From: Caenorhabditis elegans | Taxonomy: Eukaryota > Nematoda > Chromadorea > Rhabditida > Rhabditidae | Reading direction: 5' to 3' | DNA: 64,000 nucleotides | Assembly (NCBI RefSeq): GCF_000002985.6 | Contig: NC_003281.10 | Coordinates: forward strand, 7,068,001-7,132,000 | Shown here: one piece after another, positions 59,601 through 64,000 of the stretch | How positions within the stretch are numbered: the first letter of the stretch is position 1 | How the letters are laid out: each line of letters begins with the position of its first letter | Made by a program: the position numbers and the translations under genes | Notes under the pieces: model-generated | Databases searched by the model: none | What the model saw: only the letters and a program-made list of their open reading frames with translations | What the model was told of the DNA's origin: nothing

Positions 59601-60282
59601 AAAATATGTTTGTATTGTTTTTCTGTTTATAATAATAATTTTTATATTTGTTTCACCTTCCGCTTATTTTCAGAGCTTCTTCGGGAATAGCAAATCCAAA
59701 ATCGCATATTTTATAAAACCCACAAATGAGCAACCACAAGAACTTTTTCAAACCCCCGTTCAAATAGAAAAAATATTTTCTTCTACACCATCATCACCAG
59801 TTTCAAATGCTGCAATTATAGATGGAATGAAAAATATCAGCTTATCAGATTCCTCAACATCAGTTGCACAGGATATAGCAATGAAAGTACCTACACCGCT
59901 TCCTCGCACTTCAAAAATTATTTCTGCTTCTTCTCCATTACCACCTTCACAAGATGAAATTAATCCCTTAATTGAAGTAAGATTTTTCGAACTATTCATC
60001 TCATATTTTATGATTCTCACAATGAACATTTTTCAGATGGTGGATCAATCTAGTAGTAAATCTGAAACTCAGATTCCAGTTACCGAATGCAGCCAGAGTC
60101 ACTTAAATGGAAAAGGCAGTGCTGCCCAAATACAGTCAGCCGATTTTGACAAAGTATTGAATCAATTGCTGTCAATAAAAGTCAATTCAGAAAAATCCAA
60201 ACAAAGTGCAGATTTGGAGCTTCTCCTCGTATCAATTGAAAAGCTGATTCAAAACTATCTGGGTTTTCACCACGAAGATTAA
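56687..60282 (+). CDS. WASP-family protein, copy 1, lacking the Arp2/3-activating tail
   Basis: Exons 56687-56767, 56854-56946, 57170-57261, 57307-57440, 57834-58021, 58087-58233, 58330-58528, 59134-59534, 59674-59976 and 60037-60282 give 627 residues in phase. Domains: WH1 (residues about 1-135, with RYYRIIVMEPSADPDWEP and NFYDSKECENFHN), then a CRIB motif (VEIEAPTDFRHVDGVKLTDV) that would bind Cdc42, a basic region, and a shortened proline-rich part. The last 180 residues are serine/threonine-rich, with no WH2 helix, central helix or acidic tryptophan. It would therefore bind WIP and Cdc42 but not activate Arp2/3. Exon 8 contains a 49-nt GT...TTCAG interval (59334-59376) which, if spliced, puts the upstream part out of frame; unspliced it stays open. 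See the finding on this. Confidence 0.75.
57163..58477 (+). repeat. Left copy of near-identical duplicated block (WASP genes)
   Basis: Exons 3-7 and their introns of WASP copy 1 match 61366-62728 of copy 2 almost base for base, including a 393-bp intron. The main difference is an extra 51 bp in copy 2 after NPDWT. Outside the block (exons 1-2, exon 8 onward) the genes are clearly diverged. Confidence 0.92.
57645..57822. repeat. Inverted-repeat element in WASP intron, copy 1
   Basis: Imperfect terminal inverted repeats (GGTACTTGTGTATGATAACC at the left; GGGGCTATAATACACAAGCC at the right) resemble the ends of the MITE at 50114-50311. No clear target duplication remains, so it is an older relative. 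Confidence 0.65.
58876..58930. repeat. Short hairpin in WASP copy 1 intron
   Basis: CACTTTTGAACCAATCAG at 58876-58893 is repeated as its exact reverse complement at 58913-58930, an 18-bp stem with a 19-base loop, in the intron before exon 8. Confidence 0.85.
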
Positions 60283-60907
60283 TCTGACTGATTAGCTCTT
60301 TTTTGTGTCGAAGAAATAATTATTTAACTCATTCAAATATTTTTAATAAGATTAAGTGATTAATCATAATGAAGTTTTCCAATAAAATTACAATAGGCAT
60401 TTAAAAGTGTGAGAACGAAAGTTTGCAATCAAATGGGATTACACACTTGATCAGCTGGGAAGAGCTTTAGGAATGCAACGACGGAGTGTACTTTCATAAC
60501 TTCATCAGTGTTTTGAGATTATCGAGAAGTTCAAAATGTATTTTCAAACAAAAAAAGTATGTCTACTGAAACTATGTCTACTGAAACTGCTCAAAAATTT
60601 ACTCAACTGAGGTCATCTACACTAATTTTCCATTCTTACATTACAAATCATTCAAGAATAAAAAATGTGCATACAAATAAACTGTTTATTTTTTCCTTAT
60701 TTCCACACATTCCCACAAATCGGCAAATATGGAAGTTTGCGGAGCGGAAAACTGATATGACGACGCAAAAAGGGAAAAGGGGGTACACGAGGTGATAAGG
60801 AATAAATATTGGAAACAAATTTTGAAACATGTCACACATAGTTATTGATTGAATTTTGAAAGCTAGATTTTTTGCCAATTATTTTTAAAATAATTTTCAG
60901 ATAGACA
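60283..60907. other. Intergenic between the two WASP-like genes
   Basis: About 625 bp. AATAAA at 60381-60386 marks the end of copy 1. A tandem ATGTCTACTGAAAC pair lies at 60559-60588. No other feature seen. Confidence 0.5.
60381..60386 (+). terminator. Polyadenylation signal of WASP copy 1
   Basis: AATAAA about 100 bp after the stop. Confidence 0.7.
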
Positions 60908-63900
60908 ATGATTACAGTTGAATTGAGTGATTTCTTGGAAATTAATGAAAAGGAAAGTGTTCTCAGAGGAATATCAGCAAGTGATAAGGTTCTGACTAAA
61001 TAGTTATAATATTACAAAAACTGGTATTTCAGATACTTTCATCTGGAATTTGTCAGTTTCTTGTTGCTGAGAATGCACAATGGAGAAAACCAGATGAAGG
61101 AGCCGCTGTGGCATTGTTCCTGAAAGTGAGTAGTGACACAGTTTTCTTAAGTTGGATTTTTGAAAATTGATTTCCGAAACATGTGACTCTTTCAATAAAC
61201 ATTCGAGGGACGTGTCGTAATGGTTTTTCCATTGTGATTTGGAAAATTAAAATAAAATGTATCGAACATTTTTCTTAGTTATTGTGGTTTTCTGAAAACG
61301 CACTTTTAACTTTTCTTGGCTAAAACTCTAAATCTTTTGGTCCTATTTTCGAAATTTTAAGTTCTTTTTCAGAACAGTACGGAACGATATTACCGGATAA
61401 TAGTAATGGAACCATCTGCAGATCCAGATTGGGAGCCAACAGTTCAATTTGATTTTCTTATTAGGTAATCTTGAATATAATTTAATTTCAACTAACACTA
61501 TGATTATAGAGACAAAAAGTTTGAAACAATGCAGGAACATGCAAGGTTACTCGTTTTTGAGGCAGAATCCAGATACATTGGATTGAACTTTTACGACTCA
61601 AAGGAATGTGAGAACTTTCACAATAGTGTTTGCAAACGACAAAGTGAGTAATTCGATTATTAAACTAGTTGGAAAAATATCGCTTTTTCCATATTTTTAT
61701 TATGTACAATACTATTTCTTAAATCAATTTTTGAGTTCAATAATAATAGGGTAATGTTTATATTTCCGTCTATCTTTGCTTTTATTACAGAAATAGGTAG
61801 AATACGGTAACTTGAGTTCTAATATATGCAAGATAGAACCCTAAATCGGTACTTGTGTATGATAACCCCACATTTGTAAAATTTATCTTTTTAGATTTTG
61901 AATGTGACTTTTATATATAGATTCTTAGGCTTACTATTCGAAAATGATATTCACATTTTTAATAAATGGAAAATACAACAATTACTAATTTATTTTCAAA
62001 ATATGGGGCTATAATACACAAGCCTTAAATTTCAGCGAGAAGTACCGATAAAGCAAAGCAGCCAGCATTGGAGGGAAAGAAGAAGAAGAAAATTAGTTTT
62101 TTTCATAATCTATTCAAATCCCACAGTGAATCAAAAAATCAAGTTGAAATTGGAGCACCAACAGATTTTCGGCATGTTGATGGTGTGAAGTTGACAGATG
62201 TACAAGAAGATTTGTATATGCAAGTTAGGAGTAAATTGAATGTATAGTTTTCCAAACCTCTATTGCCAAGACTACGTTGAAATTTCAGGTGAATAATCCA
62301 GAAGAAGAGGAAATTGTGAAGCAAGTGATTGTAAGAAATGAAGATCATATTAGACAATCATTGATGGTGAAAAAAGAATCTCAAACTGTGAAAGAAGTTA
62401 AGGACAAAAATAAAGATAAAAAAAAAAGTAAAGTGAGTCCGAAAATTGACAAAAGTCGACAAATAAGACTCCAAAACATTGTTGTCCAAAATTTGAAAAT
62501 CTAAGACCGATTTATTTCTTTTTTCAGAGCTTTTTTGGACGTAACAAACCAAAAGTCGAGGATGTTTCTCAACCGATTGTACCAGTCATCACTGGTGATC
62601 CATTGAATCCCGATTGGACATCTAATTCCACGAGTTCCATGTCTGCGTCGTTCCGGTCTTCGTCTACAGTAACCGCAGCAACATCATTCAAACATAGTCA
62701 CACTTTTGCTGCGGATCCCATCAAGACTACGGACTGGGAAACTCCGAGAAAAGATACTTATGGATCTACAAATCAGCGACAGCCTCAAAACATTTATAAA
62801 TTCGAACAAGAACACGTTGAACAAACTTATCAAATTGAGAAAATTGAAATGGACGATACACCGCCAGAGTTGCCAAGTAGAGGTGCTTCAAGAAATCCAG
62901 AAGATCAGATGACTAGAGGAGGTAGGTATATTGAATGTATTTAGTAAGGAAGGAAAGTTGATTTCTGTTTGGTACTGATTAAGAGATGGGCTTCAGTTTT
63001 CAAAAAAAAAAAGATAGGTGCCAGTGTTTGTAGAGCTTCTCAGTAGGCAGCCTCATTGCAACATCTGCTGAATAACTCTCAAATATGTTTTCAAGCTTTT
63101 ACCAAACAGTTGCAATTTTGGAAAGTAAATTTTGATAAAAGAACTTGACTCAAGGGGGGTCAAAGATTGTCAGATGTTTCCAGGAGTGGTGTTTTTTTAA
63201 CTTTTATTATTATTATTCGGACATTCTTCATATACTGTTTATTTCCAGGTCTCTCAACTCCTCGAATTCCAACTCATCGTGACTCCTATCGTTGGGCTAC
63301 AAAACCAGACACTGTACCGAAGCAGACTCCTCCTCCAACTCCAAATGCACCTTCACATTCTCATCAAGTTGATCAGTTTGCTGAGTTCAAACTAGTGGAA
63401 CCTAAAACACCAACACGAGTGGCTCCACCGCCCCCTCCTTCGGCTCCGCCTACTATTAAATTCCCTATTTCGACTGGACCATCGTACTCTTCGACAACTC
63501 CACCTACCACTCCAAAACCTGCTCCTCCTCCTCCATCACGTATTCCAAATCCTTCTCCTTCTCCGCAACCTGCCGAAGTTAGTAAATCTCCACCACCACC
63601 TCCACCACTTCCACCGATTGCAACGCCTTCTTCTGTACCTCCACCTCCACCTCCACCTCCACCTCCACCACCGGCTCTAGAACAAGAAATCTCTGGGCCA
63701 CCAACAGTTAGATTAACTGCTGTTCCAGAATCTAATTCTGATCGAAGAAGTCTAATGGATGTAAGTTTCGACTTAATCAATATTTTTCTATGAATCTTTT
63801 TCAGCAAATCCGTTCAACCGATCGTTCACAAGTCTTGCGTAAAGTCAGTGATACACCTGAAACGAGGCAATCTGTCCCATCAACGACGTCTGGAACAATT

Positions 63901-63999
63901 GTCGATCAGATTCAGAACTTCCTCGATGCAAGAAGATCCGGAATAAATCCAAGTGATTCCGAAGAATCTGACGACGACGATGACGAATGGAGTGATTAG
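60908..63999 (+). CDS. WASP-family actin nucleation-promoting factor, copy 2, complete
   Basis: Nine in-phase exons (60908-60988, 61033-61125, 61373-61464, 61510-61643, 62036-62223, 62289-62432, 62528-62921, 63249-63760, 63805-63999) give 610 residues and end one base before the window edge. WH1 occupies residues about 1-135, a CRIB motif (VEIGAPTDFRHVDGVKLTDV) follows at about 175, then a basic stretch, a serine-rich region, a proline-rich region with runs of seven or more prolines for profilin and SH3 proteins, a WH2-like helix (RRSLMDQIRSTDRSQVLRKV), a central segment (IVDQIQNFLDARRSGINPSD) and an acidic tail with the terminal DDDDDEWSD tryptophan. This is the full Cdc42-responsive activator layout for Arp2/3-driven actin branching. 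I recall the C. elegans wsp-1 gene on another chromosome, so this may be a paralogue; no symbol is given. Confidence 0.88.
61366..62728 (+). repeat. Right copy of near-identical duplicated block (WASP genes)
   Basis: Partner of 57163-58477; see that entry. It includes the copy-2 version of the intron inverted-repeat element at 61848-62024. Confidence 0.92.
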
Positions 64000-64000
64000 G

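Noticed and set aside
63373-63807. 144-codon glycine-rich minus-strand open frame
   Set aside because: Antisense of the polyproline region of WASP copy 2.

Overview
The window is nematode nuclear DNA. Genes are compact, with many introns of about 45-60 nt ending in TTTCAG, an AT-rich background, and strongly nematode-type families (divergent nuclear receptors, CPG-type chitin-binding proteoglycan, mariner element). From memory, the gene order (ubc-18, tmem-17, lin-37, TMEM147, cpg-2, odd-1, nhr-10, rpia-1) fits a central stretch of Caenorhabditis elegans chromosome III. I could not run a search. Exon coordinates were read by hand from splice signals and checked for reading-frame phase.

Left part (1-8.4 kb): the 5' portion of a UBE2L3-type ubiquitin-conjugating enzyme (ubc-18, minus) lies beside two plus-strand genes, each with a textbook DAF-19/RFX X-box about 50 bp upstream of its ATG. 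One encodes a small one-pass membrane protein with a cysteine-rich tail; the other is the ciliary transition-zone protein TMEM17. Minus-strand genes follow: lin-37 (DREAM/MuvB subunit), a TMEM147 orthologue (ER membrane) and an unrecognised tail-anchored protein. All three read the same way with short gaps, so an operon is possible.

Middle part (8.6-34 kb): two tandem seven-transmembrane receptors, a small two-KH protein with an N-terminal membrane segment, and a four-KH FUBP-type protein, all on the minus strand. Then comes a cluster of four divergent nuclear receptors around a BTB-like gene. Receptor 1 (minus) has a damaged second zinc finger, receptor 2 (minus) is a pseudogene by a stop codon, receptor 3 (plus) looks intact and receptor 4 (plus) lacks its last zinc cysteine. 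A 210-bp near-perfect palindrome sits in an intron of receptor 1.

Right part (34-64 kb): cpg-2 (eggshell chondroitin proteoglycan), a complete mariner element with one stop codon in its transposase, the odd-skipped zinc-finger gene odd-1, a small secreted protein, a secreted cysteine-rich repeat protein, and nhr-10. After a 5.5-kb gene-poor gap (a hAT-like MITE with 8-bp target duplication, and a CA microsatellite) come a divergent pair, a UTP18-like ribosome-biogenesis factor and rpia-1 (ribose-5-phosphate isomerase).

The window closes with two tandem WASP-family genes. The right copy is complete (WH1, CRIB, polyproline, WH2/central/acidic tail). The left copy has WH1 and CRIB but no Arp2/3-activating tail. 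The two share a block nearly identical even in introns, which points to recent duplication or gene conversion. The most interesting items are this VCA-less WASP copy with its frame anomaly, the X-box small membrane gene, the decaying receptor cluster, and the anchored two-KH protein.
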